DNA of 64,000 bases from Dermanyssus gallinae (lineage: Eukaryota; Arthropoda; Arachnida; Mesostigmata; Dermanyssidae), in contig QVRM01002086.1 of assembly GCA_003439945.1 (NCBI GenBank), positions 33,501 through 97,500 on the forward strand. The letters are read 5' to 3'. This document shows, in pieces, positions 24,856 through 35,569 of the stretch. The first letter of the stretch is position 1. Each line of letters begins with the position of its first letter. A model generated the notes under the pieces. That model was not told where the DNA came from and searched no databases. It saw nothing but the letters and a program-made list of their open reading frames with translations. The position numbers and the translations under genes are program-made.

Positions 24856-24856
<1 letters not shown>
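24438..24856 (-). pseudogene. RLE element family A, C-terminal fragment, bounded by (TA)n on both sides
   Basis: The minus-strand frame reads TDFLAPSMVSHGATQAGYA, then AERNKCRKYAHIG, FRPFAFETLGGPG and later the degenerate LRLATGDPRASDF region. This is the part of the ORF immediately after the endonuclease WDATVTDSLAPSM motif in the 25.8 kb copy. The sequence begins exactly at a long (TA)n tract (24857) and ends after ACAATTGT (24488-24495), an AATAAA-containing 3' UTR and (TA)n. It is severely 5'-truncated and carries none of the catalytic residues. The 5.8-6.5 kb scrap is its closest relative here. Confidence 0.85.

Positions 24857-24938
<82 letters not shown>
24857..24938. repeat. (TA)41 microsatellite at a retrotransposon 5' junction
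   Basis: About 82 bases of uninterrupted TA. Its left edge is the 5' truncation point of the RLE fragment in the adjacent entry. Confidence 0.95.
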
Positions 24939-24944
<6 letters not shown>

Positions 24945-25512
24945 TATAATGTGTTGTGTGCCCTACGACTGTCGTACACGATAAGAATCGCATTCCATGC
25001 ACTCGTGACATTAATTCTATCAAAATTGGATCTTTAATTTTTTCGAGCAAGTTTAATTTTTCGTCCTTGTATGATTAAAACGTATCCACGCGTGCAATCG
25101 TTTCAGGAGATTACGCTGAAAGAAAGAGCAGACCTGAACAAAGAGAGGCAGAAGTTGCCTTGACGTACTTATAAAGGTGGCCCTTGTTTCTTCCCCGTAG
25201 ACAGGACCCGTCGCGCGCGCGCCTTTGAATCGCTCCTTCGTCTGCCGGAGAGCCTCTGTTCTACCTAATTGGTGTCAGTGAATCAACCGTGTCGATTGGG
25301 AGGCGTCGAGGCTGGTCTGTACTGGCTCTCTTTGGTGACACGAGCTATAGTCATCGTCGTCAACAAGGTTGTTTGCTTTGGTGCCGTCCATCTCAGACGT
25401 CACAGTCCGCTTCTCATTAATCAACTCATTTTCACTGCAAAGAAACACACTTCTCTAATGGTGATGATGATGCTGCTGCTGTTCTGCCAATACCCATCGC
25501 AATCAACATTCA
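24939..25512. other. Unassigned DNA left of the TAA stack
   Basis: No element or exon is recognised. This is the left host flank of the microsatellite block that contains the stacked RLE insertions. Confidence 0.4.
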
Positions 25513-25513
25513 A

Positions 25514-25583
<70 letters not shown>

Positions 25584-25585
25584 TA

Positions 25586-25625
<40 letters not shown>

Positions 25626-25627
25626 TA
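25513..25627. repeat. (AAT)n running into (ATT)n: a palindromic microsatellite
   Basis: About 70 bases of (AAT)n at 25513-25582 switch through ATATAT into about 39 bases of (ATT)n at 25587-25625. The two halves are inverted repeats, so one strand can fold into a long AT hairpin. The right half abuts the 3' end of the family A element; on that element's sense strand it reads (TAA)n. Confidence 0.95.
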
Positions 25628-26836
25628 TACTGATGGAGCTACAATTGTCTCCTGAGAACGTGTGCACTGGGGATATTACTCTATCTCGTATAGAGTGGGT
25701 TGGGACCACTTCAGCAGCGTGCCCCGGACGGACGCCGCGTTCCCGCGTTGGACGTCAAGGTCGAGGCGCTGCCTCAAGAAAGCCGCAGATCTCTTGTCTC
25801 CGGTAGCGAGGTTCAGCTACTCGCCGACTCTGTGGAGAAGTTTGCGAGTGAGGTTGCCTGGGCCGCCCAAGGTCTCGAACGCTAGCGGTTGAAACTCATG
25901 TGGGTAATCTATTGAGGCGTACTTTGCGAGCTTCCTCGTCTCCGCTAGATTACCGGCGTGGCCTGCCGAGATCGCCCGGCCACCGACCATTGAAGGTGCT
26001 AATGAGTCGGTGACAGTGGCATCCCAGACAAGCATCTTGCCCCTACTGAAGGGTGTGAGAGTCATCCCATCCGGGCGCTTACCATCGTTGGCGGACAGGC
26101 CCTGGGGCTCTAGAATGCAGGGGAATCCACTTGACCGAAGCGCTCGGCCGAAGGTGTCGTTAATGCCGGCATGTCTGGCCCGCCGTCCCGCACTCATAAT
26201 GCACGACAAGCCGTGATGGGCTAATTTGTCAACGGGGTGGCCACATTTACACTGATGGGGGGCTACCAGGTCACAGCCGAGACGAAGACCTACCCCGATT
26301 CGGGTTGTTTCGTCGTCCAGGAGGGTGCCCAGTGGAGCGCTTGGAAGTGCGTGCAACCAGGCTCCAGAGCCTTTGGCAGCGACCGCTCGGATGCGAGCGT
26401 TTGCGGGGTCGTCGATAGCGCCCGCAAGTAAGCCGCGGTACGCTTCGTCGTATAAGAATGTACTCCAGTCGTGTTGGCTCAGAGGGTTGTCCGGAGCGCC
26501 CCTGCAAGCTGTCTTTAGCTCCTCGAACAGGCGTCTCTTGAGTTCCTTGTACTGACAAATGCCGGCTTCGTCTAATAGTGTGATGGCATTGTTCTCGGAT
26601 CGGAAAAGGGAGGAGACGATCGCTGGTCCTGCAGAAACGAGCGGATCCGGGATTCCCAGACCCCCCTTTGAGATCGGTAGTTGGGACTGTTTTTGAGCGG
26701 AAGGCGCCAGCGATAGATTAAGAAGAGTTTCAAGGGCGTTTAGAGTTAACTTGTTCAACGGACGCAGATCGTCCAACCGTCCTGTTAGATCGGCTCCGCG
26801 AAGAAGGTGGGTGACCCTCGTAGCTGAGAACGAGGA
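25628..26836 (-). pseudogene. RLE-type retrotransposon, family A, 5'-truncated (RT tail, CCHC-type knuckle, endonuclease)
   Basis: A 319-codon minus-strand frame (26776-25817) covers the C-terminal third of an R2-like ORF. It starts in the post-RT region with PISKGGLGIPDP (residues 34-45). A knuckle with C176, C178, H187/H188 and C192 follows. Then comes a restriction-like endonuclease with RHAGIN (201-206), RPDG (D236) and LVWDATV (D252), the acidic pair of the PD...D nuclease fold. A frame break near 25820 interrupts the last ~45 codons, which continue in another frame as LDVQRGNAASVRGTLL. The 3' UTR is short and holds ACAATTGT at 25641-25648. Both ends abut (TAA)n in element sense. RT motifs are lost and the copy is inactive. 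Known RLE elements nick their target and prime reverse transcription there, often site-specifically. Confidence 0.88.
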
Positions 26837-26903
26837 ATTATTATTATTATTATTTATTACATGTTAAACGATGTTACAGTTGAGAGGTCTGAACGTATTC
26901 TTG

Positions 26904-26934
<31 letters not shown>
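26837..26934 (-). mobile_element. 3'-UTR-only scrap of a B-type RLE element between (ATT)n tracts
   Basis: About 46 bases (26860-26905) match the 3' UTR of the B1 element at 40141-40190 (TTACATGTTAAA, GTTACA, GAGGTCTGAACG, ATTCTTGCA). They are bounded by (ATT)n at 26837-26858 and 26906-26934. The signature octamer is degraded to ACAGTTGA. This is the shortest insertion in the stack: nothing but the last few dozen bases of the RNA was copied. Confidence 0.8.
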
Positions 26935-26935
<1 letters not shown>

Positions 26936-27200
26936 GTTAGTTAGTTAGTTAATACAATTGTGAGGTATGAACGTTTAAATGTTTATCCTGCTCTGTTCGC
27001 TTTCTGTCAGTTCATGGCGCCTATAATGGAAGCCACGTTTCCTCTACATACGGCCAAAGACATCATCTGTCTCAAAAACATGGCCTCGCGTCGATCGCCC
27101 GTAACGTCTTCGATTCGTTTTCCGATGTCTTGCAGGAGTTTTGCTGTACCTGTGCTGATGGGGCTGAGTGTCTCTAATGTAATGGGTGCAAAGTGGTTGC

Positions 27201-27232
<32 letters not shown>
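26935..27232 (-). pseudogene. B-type RLE element 3' fragment between (TTAG)n/(ATT)n and (ATT)n
   Basis: The minus-strand frame ends with FAPITLETLSPISTGT, GKRIEDVTGDRREAMFLRQ and SLAVCRGNVASI. It aligns directly with the last 60 residues of the 971-residue B2 protein (PISMETMGPVSKGT, then LAVCRGNAGCIVG). A 3' UTR follows with ACAATTGT at 26954-26961. The 3' tail is (TTAG)5 on the plus strand before merging into (ATT)n. The 5' junction is a clean change into (ATT)n at 27201-27232. It is the third member of this stack. Confidence 0.85.
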
Positions 27233-27234
<2 letters not shown>

Positions 27235-29217
27235 GCGGGTTGTCTGCATGCCAGCCTGCAACACCGCAGGACGGTGTGCTAACCCCACGGCGTCGACGTA
27301 ACTTCTTTCTATTTAAAAAAACGAAATATATATATATATATATATAAGTACACATACGCCATCGGTATACACCGTATGTAAATGCGTGTATGTATATACG
27401 CACTTAGGCCTCATGCAGATTAAGCTCAACAGGCTCCGACCGTCTTCGCCACGGACCTTCGCGTCCTCTGTGTCTCGTCACGGAATCCGCACATACGGCA
27501 GTTTGCCTTGCTGCTGTTCTTCTGTTTTTATCCGCCTTAACTATTCGCCGCCACCGCCGCCGCCGCCGCAGCAATGATGAGATGCGTACTCTACGTGTAT
27601 GCGCGCTGAGATTGACGTTAGGCCAGACGCCACGTCGTAGCTCGCAAGGCGGCACGTGCAAAACGTGTACGGCGAGTACGGCCTATGTCGGCGTTGTCGA
27701 AACGCACTGCATCACCGCCAGCGCTGTCGTCATTACAGCTCCCGTTTTTTTGTGTTTTTATACACGCCGTTACTATTGCAGCCAGAAAGGCTTTCTTCTT
27801 CCCGCCCTCTCTCCCCCCCTCTCTCTCTCCGTCGCTCTCTTACACCCTTTCTCGCTGTGCTTATAGCCGCATATCGCGCGCAACGTGCCGCCGAAGGAAG
27901 AAGAGAACGTACCGTTAACGAAACGAACTAATGAACAAACTAGGCCAACTAACTAACGAAGGGCCGAAAAACACGCGCTTGCCATCCCCCCCCGGGCCCC
28001 CGAGAGTTACTGCTCTCCTGAGAAAGCACCGATTTGCCCCGTTACGACACATGGGGTACATACGAGTACACACCGCCTAGTCAACGTGGGGTCTGGTCGC
28101 TTCGAATACTGCCTCGCGTGTCTTCTCCCCCCTCCCCGTTCCTCGCACCCCCCTCTCATACTCTAATTGCGTGTATTTAATTTTATGATCCGCCGGACAT
28201 GCGAGGATGCGAGGAAGCAAACACGGCAGCACAAGAGACATGAAAGATATGATTTTTGTTTTTTTTGGTAACGCTCTGACAACCACAGTTTAGTCGCTCG
28301 TAATAGGCTACAATGTCCGGGGCACGACGGCGTCGAATTGCACCCATCGCCGTCGCGTTCCCGTTACGCGTTAGAGTTGCATGGGCGGGCAGAATTCCCC
28401 GGACGAGGGAATGTAGCCGCATGACAATGATAACCACGATCAACAGAAACGACCCGTAAGGGATGCTTGGGACTCGAACTTGCACTCGTCGGTCTGCTGA
28501 TCATGGTTGCCATGGCAACGGGCCGTTTCGGACGATGTGTTGTTAGCCGCCCAAGTCAGCGCCGCTATGAACTAAAAGTAATTGGTAGTAACTAACGACT
28601 AAGAGCTAGAGAAAGCTAAGACACAGATGCTACAGGTGCAGAAGAATACGGGGCTAGATGGAGAAAGAGATACAACGAAGGTTAAGGGGTGAGGTGGATT
28701 AAAATGAAGACTCTATGTGTGCTGTTCCTTCTACGACCCTTTGTCAAAATCGCTCCACCCTACTCTGACAAGCTCAACAGTTTCGGCAGCTATAGCCGAC
28801 GCTAGCAATGTATTTGAGTTCGTCGTCATCGTCGCTGTTTTTTGTGTCTCGTTTCGGTTCTCCGGCGGTTATTCGGATGTCAGTAGTGACGATTACCTAC
28901 CGCCGCTCCTGTAATATTAATTATGATTAGGTTGCTTGGATTGCAGGGTATTTATCTAACAGATAGACAGGACCACTTGCATATCCTGTCTGAGAAGCCC
29001 AAAGTAAGACCAAGTTACTGTGCGTAGTGTGTTTGCATGTTTGTTGGAAATTATATTTATATCGGGAGTATCTTTGTCTAGAATTGTTGTTATTACGACC
29101 GTTATTGTGTATGCGCGATAAATTTAATTGCCGTGCTTATGTCGCATTGTCGTATCAGTGCAGTTTATTGTTAGATGGTACCGCAGGTAACTGCGTGAGA
29201 ACGGATATATAAATAAA

Positions 29218-29240
<23 letters not shown>
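27233..29240. other. CT- and GC-rich unassigned region
   Basis: (TA)n lies at 27327-27346 and again at 29217-29240. CT-rich stretches (27800-27850), CCG repeats (27545-27575) and CpG-rich DNA (27400-28500) resemble a promoter or exon neighbourhood. The reading frames on both strands match no family I know and none shows a clear exon structure. Confidence 0.3.
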
Positions 29241-29248
<8 letters not shown>

Positions 29249-29837
29249 TTTTATCACTTAGCTGCAGTTTTATTTGCTTATATGCAGGAGGCGCCGCTGC
29301 TTCGGCGATACATGACATGTTCGACATGTTATTTTATAGCGGCGTCACAGAGAGGCAACAATTGTCTTTTTATGATTGTATACGCCGGATAAATCAAGCG
29401 AAAACGTCACATATTCTCCAGGCTCGGGCGTGTCCAGTCTAGCAGAGTTCCACGCACAGAGGCGGCGTAACCCCGCTGAATGTCCAGCAATAGTCTCTGA
29501 TGCATGTACTCGACAGCTCTAGTGCCCCTTGTCGAACGATTGAGCGCCTTGCCGACACGTTGAATAAGTTTATGCGTTCTCGGGCCAGGTCCTTCTAATG
29601 TCTCGAATGCCAGTGGACGAAAGTCATGGGGGTAAGTGATACTGGCATACTTTCTGCACTTATTCGTTTCCGCCAACCTAGACACGTGTCCAGCATGTTC
29701 CGCTCCCGCACGGACCATTGAGGGGGTCAGTAACTGTTGCATCCCATACCAGCATGCTAGTGTCAGCCCGTCCGGTCGCTTTCCTTCATTCTTGCAGAGG
29801 CCAGGAGGCTCGAGAATGCAAGAAAAGCCAAACAAAA
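29241..29837 (-). pseudogene. RLE element family A, C-terminal fragment with a polyadenylated 3' end
   Basis: The minus-strand frame reads FSCILEPPGL, EGKRPDGLTL, then, after a deletion and frame change in the nuclease core (VWDATVTD is readable in another frame), AETNKCRKYASI, FRPLAFETLEGPG, and finally LLLDIQRGYAASVRGTLLDW. Downstream in element sense, ACAATTGT (29358-29365) is followed by about 85 further bases, an AATAAA signal (29269-29274 on the complement) and A12 before (TA)n. The other family A copies end shortly after the octamer or in other tails. This copy therefore carries extra 3' sequence and a true poly(A), possibly from read-through to a downstream polyadenylation site. Its 5' end is joined to a short A/T run at about 29837. 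It is inactive. Confidence 0.82.
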
Positions 29838-30023
29838 AAAAATATATATATTTAAAGAAGTGTAATGGAATAATGTTCATCCACTACCTCTTTATCAAGA
29901 CATCTGTAGTCCTTACCTCTTTGGTCATGCCCGATTGCCGTGTACATTCATTCTACTAAATTTGGTAATGACAAAAGAAATAAAATTAAAATTAAAATAC
30001 GTTCTCTTAACATTGACTACGAC

Positions 30024-30068
<45 letters not shown>

Positions 30069-31229
30069 CTAATATGTATGAATTAAAATGTGAAGTGTAT
30101 TATATTATATTTCAGCTGCTAAACAACGTTTTTGCTTCACCGTCGTAGGTGGAGTGTAGGCAAAGCTGATATGCGTGCGGAGTAGTGGCTAAATGTTGCG
30201 ACTTCATGTTTTGTATCGTTGCGACGAAGATCGCGTGTTACAATATTGTAGTCCCGGAGCTTGACATGCCTTTGGCAGGCACCGACTGTTCAGGAAAGTG
30301 GTTGATCACGGTTCTCTTAAATGTGTATACCGCGCACCTTGCAAAAATACGTTCAATTTGTCCGTTCTCGCCTCCCTTTTGTTTCGCTCTCCATATATAT
30401 ATATATATATATATATGTATATTTATATACATATATAAACAATTATTTTTGCTTCTGCACGTGTTTTTCTTGTAGGCGCTGTGCAGATTGGATACACACG
30501 TTTAAAATAACTTACCTTATATTTGGGTCGTCGTGCACTGAGTGACACTACAAGACGTATACCTCCGGGTAAACATAGCTTTTCTGAAAAAAACGGAAGC
30601 AAGACTTCGCGTCGGCGGGGCAAGTGTCACCCAACATAGGCAGAACATGTACTCTAAAACGATTGTGCTGGTCTATTGTTAAATTACTATAGAAGTTAAC
30701 ACTAATTAACTTAAAACATACCAGCCGATCAATACGATCGTACACAGTTAATGATGTAAGAGTTAAATGACAATGAGCTCACTACGTTCAGAACAACGAA
30801 AACGCGTAACCAATCTATTGGGGGGTTTAGCACTTCGGAGGAAATTTAGCATTGAGGTCCCCATGGAGGCCTCAGTGCTAAATCCGTTCGCAACAAACCT
30901 CTCCGCAACAGAAGTTTAATATGCCGACCCTTACTATTCTCCTCTCCAAGATGGTGGTCCATTGACGTGGCACGTTCTGTCGCGTTCAAGCTAATGCTCG
31001 ATCACCGTCCGTACCCAGCGCTAAAGCGTTCGGCAGAATCTATCCAAAGCAGAATCCGGAGTGTCGGTATATTATCTAATAGTCAGTTCGGCCCTCAACA
31101 TAATACATAGCCTCTGATCAATGACGCCATCTTACCCGGTCATAGTGGGATCTAGCTGTTTACCGGCAAAACCTGTCTCACTCAATGTGAGAGAGTTATA
31201 CAGATACAGAACGTTATACAGTTGCCAGA
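29838..31229. other. Unassigned DNA with (TA)n tracts
   Basis: (TA)n lies at about 30030-30067 and 30392-30420. An A-rich stretch with AAATAAAATTAAAATTAAAATA (given here only as a short pattern, about 29978-29999) could be a degenerate tail. I cannot identify any element or gene. Confidence 0.35.
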
Positions 31230-32200
31230 CTTAAGGCTTTTGTCGATTGGTGCCAGAAAGGTTTGTAAGATCTTTCTCAGTTAGAACTATCTTAATTTAG
31301 CTTCACCACCCTTGACGAACGAGGCCAAGCTTTCCAGTCAAACCTGAATTTCTGAAAGCTTACGTTGAGGTATTCCAGACACTAAAGATCCAACCCTGAC
31401 TGAGTTGTCGCTGTTTCCCCTTGCATGGCTGCACGCTAAATTCTCTCCGGCTGCCCAGAATCTGGAGTGGTAGAAAAAGGCCAGCGTGGTTAATATCGTG
31501 GATGGTATCCACAGACTATACATACATAAAGCCTACAATCCTGATGGCATCTATAACGAACACATAAAGGGGGCACCTTTATTCCTACCTTACTAGGCGC
31601 ATATATTCAATGTCTGCGTGTCAGAATGAAAGATCCTGGACTTATGGAGAAAGTATTTCATGGCCATGATAACCAAGCAAAAGAAAATTGAATTATCTTT
31701 AAACTGAATTGTGTAACAAGCTACTCTTAAATATCATTGTGTGGCCTTTTAACTCATACCTCAAGAACATCAAAGCAATACCAGATGAGAAACACCGCTT
31801 CCGTCTAGGTAGATCAACCCTGACAGCGTGCAGAGTTCGTTTGATTAACATTAAATAAATGCTGAGCCTCCCCAAGTGGTATTAATCTGCGGTTTTTGTG
31901 AACTTTAAGACCCCATTCAACTCTAGATCACAAACTTTTGTGATGCATAACTTTGCAGAATTGGGAGTTCCTTCAGCACAGCTGGGTCTCCCCAAAAACA
32001 CCCTTCAGAAAAACCTCATTATTATCGACAATAGTGTTGCTGAAAAACCGTCGTGGAACGAACTAAAAGTTTTGTATAAAAAAACAATTAATGTTTCCAC
32101 TACTGGGGACAGGAGAGCCGCATGATTCTCACGCCAGAGACTTTCCATTGACGTCCAGCGGGGCAAGGCGATCTTAATTTTGGGATCGTTGCCTAGTGGT
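31230..32200 (+). pseudogene. RT remnant continuing into an RLE-type C-terminal tail
   Basis: On the plus strand, in shifting frames, I can read a PDGIYNEHIKGAP segment at about 31540, then LNCVT, and an FRLGRSTLTAC segment at about 31800. Next is AVFVNFKTPFNSRSQTF at about 31890 (RT motif A, with the catalytic Asp changed to Asn), and LAELGVPSAQL. From about 32085 the reading becomes STTGDRRAA, RQRLSIDVQRGKA and LILGS, the conserved last block of the RLE-type ORFs. The RT part carries the motifs of an endonuclease/RT ORF but is not obviously from the same family as that tail. Either this is a third RLE lineage with a large internal deletion, or two insertions are fused at about 32050. Many stops make it inactive. 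Confidence 0.68.
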
Positions 32201-33906
32201 GCAGATCAGGGCTGTTCTAGTTTGAAAATTAACACGTTTACTTACACAAGTTTGGAATATGAATTGATGAACAAATATATATGAATTAAAATTAAAAAAG
32301 AAAAACAAAATATTCGACGACTACAACAATAAAAAAATGATGTTTCTAACTCTTCTCACTCAAGTTAACAACCTACCCCACCTGTTTAAAACACTGTTAC
32401 TTCCATAATTAAATAAAACCGTATTGCTTCCGTAAAAATTGGCGCTTTTCGATTTAAATCTTTGTCATATCAGGAATTCACTCAGCCAGTAAACTCAAAT
32501 AGGGCAGGAGATGATACGTCATAGTCGGACAAATAATCTTTGCAGCCGCGGAAGCCGATAGCTCGATGCTATTTGCTCCTCTCTCCTCTTAAGCACGAAG
32601 CAGCCTTCGTTTCTTCTTGCCAAACAGATTCGATTTAAATCGCTAACTGCCGCTTTTAAAAAAGTGTTCAAAAATTTGATAAGAACTTTTTGGGCATAGG
32701 TTTGTACGCAGTTTAGACCGCGAATTAAAACGTGATTAGTTAGGTTAAGGGGCTACCATATTGAATAAACAGTTCGTCAGGAGCTCCCAGTCAACTTGCG
32801 TATAAAGTTTCATCTAAATATCTGTTTTTACTTAGGTACAGGCTCAAAAAGAGGCTATAGTTTGCGCGACTATGTTGACAAAACACCATGTACATTACAT
32901 CTTAGTTCAGGGCAATGTGTGGGATAGATATCTATGTCTATAGTTCGTCATGCGAGCGCCTGCTTCGGCGTGTTTGTTCGCGCTGATGTTTGTCTCCGTG
33001 TCGGCACCAGATTGTACGAGGTAAAGAACAATAACGAATCGCACAACTACTCGTGAGATTAAACCACCAAAAGGCACGTCGATATAGCTGCCAGAATAAC
33101 TACATATCTAGCGACATAAAAAATGTTTACTCCTCGTAAAGTGTGGACCAGCCACGTAACTCACCCATGTCGAGTTCAGCTTATACACCCCCGCCCTAGT
33201 GGTTGCCTAACAGTCGGGCAGCCTGCGGTTTACACACCTAAAACACAAAATATATGCGCTCGATCCCCCCCACCCCGGAGAGTGCACCCCACGGCACAAC
33301 CTACTCGTTTGTCGTCGAGAGTGTTGCGACTAGAGACAAAATCGTGCCATATATATGATAGTCTATTCGAATTCTTGCCTCAGTTCCAGTTTTTCTGCTG
33401 CTGCTGCTGCCGCTGCCGCTTCGTTCTGTTTGTCGTATTCTCGTCCCTCTGCACATCCACTGCTCTTTTTCTATTCAACGCACAAAATGCACGCAGGAAA
33501 ACTGGCCAAGAACAAAAACATTGCCTTTTCATTATTGTCCTGTGAACATGCCTTGTTGTCCCACGAAAGAGGAGGATCGAATACGACGAAAAGGGCGACC
33601 GTTGTTGGATGGAGGTGAGGTACCAGCAAACGTAGCTGTTGGCAAACATGGCTTATAGCTCATAAAGTGACGCCGGCACGGAGGTGATGACATCAAATCG
33701 ACCGGAGATCGCGAGGGGCGCGAGAAATACACAAGAGGGGAACAGAGAGAGAGAGAGAGAAAGAGAGAGAGCGAAGCTCCAAAAGGCGAAGAAATTGAGC
33801 CCTCATCGACTACACACATAGTGTACGCTATCACTCAATGAAGATTGTAGGACAACGACACCTCGTCTGCCTCCCTTTCGATCTATATCATATATGTCTG
33901 CAAGTT

Positions 33907-33937
<31 letters not shown>

Positions 33938-34233
33938 GCACCTCTACCAACAGCAACATCAACAACAACTATTGACCTGAAATTGCCGTTAAAGCACGGG
34001 CGTATGAGCAGGCGGAAGCAGACGAGGAGAGCTCGACCCGCGTTGCTGAGGTCACGTCGAAGTCCGCTGCTGGCTCCGCGCTTCTGCTGCTGCCGATGGT
34101 CAGGACAGAGAGACGGAGAGTGAGAGAGAGAGAGAGAGATCAACCTCCCAACCAACCACCCAGCCACCCGCCAACTATGACTGAATGTTTGGAAGTCGCT
34201 CGCAGTGGAGTTGATTGAGCTCAACGCGTCTTC
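32201..34233. other. Unassigned DNA
   Basis: AT-rich up to about 33100, then CpG- and CT-richer. Small GCT/CTG tracts (33395-33420), (GA)n at 33741-33772, (TA)n at 33916-33937 and GA-rich DNA at 34117-34139 are present. No conserved domain is visible. Confidence 0.35.
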
Positions 34234-34360
34234 TTGCTCTTCGTCTCTTTCCTCTTATTTTTCTTCTTCGTCTCTTTCCTCTTATTTTTCTTCTTCGTCT
34301 CTTTCCTCTTAGTTTTCTTCTTCGTCTCTTTTCTCTTTGTTTTCTTCTTCGTCTTCCCCT
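34234..34360. repeat. 27-bp minisatellite, four to five units
   Basis: The unit TTCTTCTTCGTCTCTTTCC followed by TCTTATTT repeats with period 27 at about 34234, 34261, 34288, 34315 and 34342; the later units diverge. Because 27 is a multiple of 3, it reads in phase as a 9-residue repeat: LFPLIFLLR on the plus strand, and a very basic RRRKIRGKR-type repeat on the minus strand (within a 91-codon frame, 34450-34175). Neither has supporting gene structure, so I treat it as non-coding. Confidence 0.9.
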
Positions 34361-35286
34361 TCTCGTGCGTCGTCTCGCCTTCAATGCTTCAAGGCTCAGC
34401 AGCGGCGTGAGGCGCCAAATCGTGACGTCGCGAGAGACACAAACACGCACGCTTGCCTGCCCGCCCAGCAGGAGGAGAACGATGGTTTAACGTTGGTGTT
34501 GTGTCTGTTTACCCAGCCATCACAATGCCATATAGTAGTAGTAGCAGTAGTTTGTCTGTAGAGACTAGGATAGATAGGCTCTCTCTCTCTCTTGCGTGCT
34601 CGGCCGTTTACTTACTCAGAGGCTGACTGCCCAACTCGACAGTCTGACAGAACGGCCAAACATGACCTGCAAACGGCGACTTCGCTCGTCGTAAACCGAT
34701 CTGATTCGTCAGTCGTTGTTGTTGTTGGTTATTGCTATTGGCTATTGTTGCTGTTGACTGTTGTTGTTGATGCTGCTGTTTTTGGCTATTGTTGTTGTTA
34801 TCGTTGTTGTTGTTATCGTTGTTGTTGTTGTTGTTGTTGTCGTTATCGTTGTTGTTGTTGTTGTTGTTGTTGTCGTTATCGTTGTTGTTATTGTTGTTGT
34901 GCCTGTTGTTCCTACGGCAACACTAGACCTGGCAGTGGCAGAGGTGGTAGAAAAAGTTGCGATGAGACAACGATAATAGTTGAACTTCCAAGGTCGTTTT
35001 TGGCTTGAGATGGTCTGCAACCCCTGTACTGCGCCGTAGCTCTTACAGAGGACTGTGGGATTGCTGACAGATGACTAACATGAGACAGAACTCTTTGACA
35101 AAGCCTTGATTCACTTCACGTCCACGTAAATTCGACGTGCGTTCCGCCAGCCGGAAAATGACAGCCGACAAAGGTTTGTTTAAAATCTACATATGTATGT
35201 GTGTGTTAGTTTCTCGTCGTGCGTTTGCTTGTCTTCCCGCAATGTATTCGGTATTTGTATTAGCGGACATTTGTTTACCCAGCTGA
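34361..35286. other. Unassigned region with a (GTT)n-rich tract
   Basis: Imperfect (GTT)n with GTTATC interruptions spans about 34710-34906 and gives spurious Val- or Thr-rich frames. The rest is not recognised. Confidence 0.5.
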
Positions 35287-35452
35287 GCAAGGTAGCTTAG
35301 TGGCAAAACCCTTATTGCCTTTCATTTGGACAATCGTGGGTTCGAGTTCTGTACCGACTACTCCTGAAATAGTTTTCATGGTTTCTAATTCAGGAACGGT
35401 GAATACCGAAGCAGCAGACTACAAATAGCCACGATCAGACCCAAAAAAAATG
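35287..35452 (+). mobile_element. tRNA-derived SINE, copy 1
   Basis: A tRNA-like head begins GAGCAAGG and has an A-box-like TAGCTTAGTGG (35293-35303) and a B box GGGTTCGAGTTC (35338-35349), 35 bases apart, as in RNA polymerase III internal promoters. The sequence then departs from a tRNA but stays alignable with the copy at 58893-59046 through a body containing ATGGTTTC and TAGCCA, ending in A8 at about 35443. Shared sequence beyond the tRNA head shows a SINE family rather than a tRNA gene. No discriminating anticodon stem is preserved. Confidence 0.8.
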
Positions 35453-35569
35453 AGCTGCTTGGATGGCTTAATAAAATAAATGGTGCATAACCACCTGCCC
35501 CATTATTAACACAATAGTATGACAATTCAATCCTGTGTACTACTAGTGAAGTTGTGCTACGCCGGGTGA

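Noticed and set aside
24856..25050. Reading frames of alternating Tyr-Ile or Ile-Tyr residues
   Set aside because: They are translations of (TA)n tracts; the same artefact recurs at about forty places in the window.
27404..27931. Arg-rich and Leu-rich ORFs at 27.4-27.9 kb as a host gene
   Set aside because: They are open on both strands because of GC and CT richness, with no domain or exon signals I can defend.
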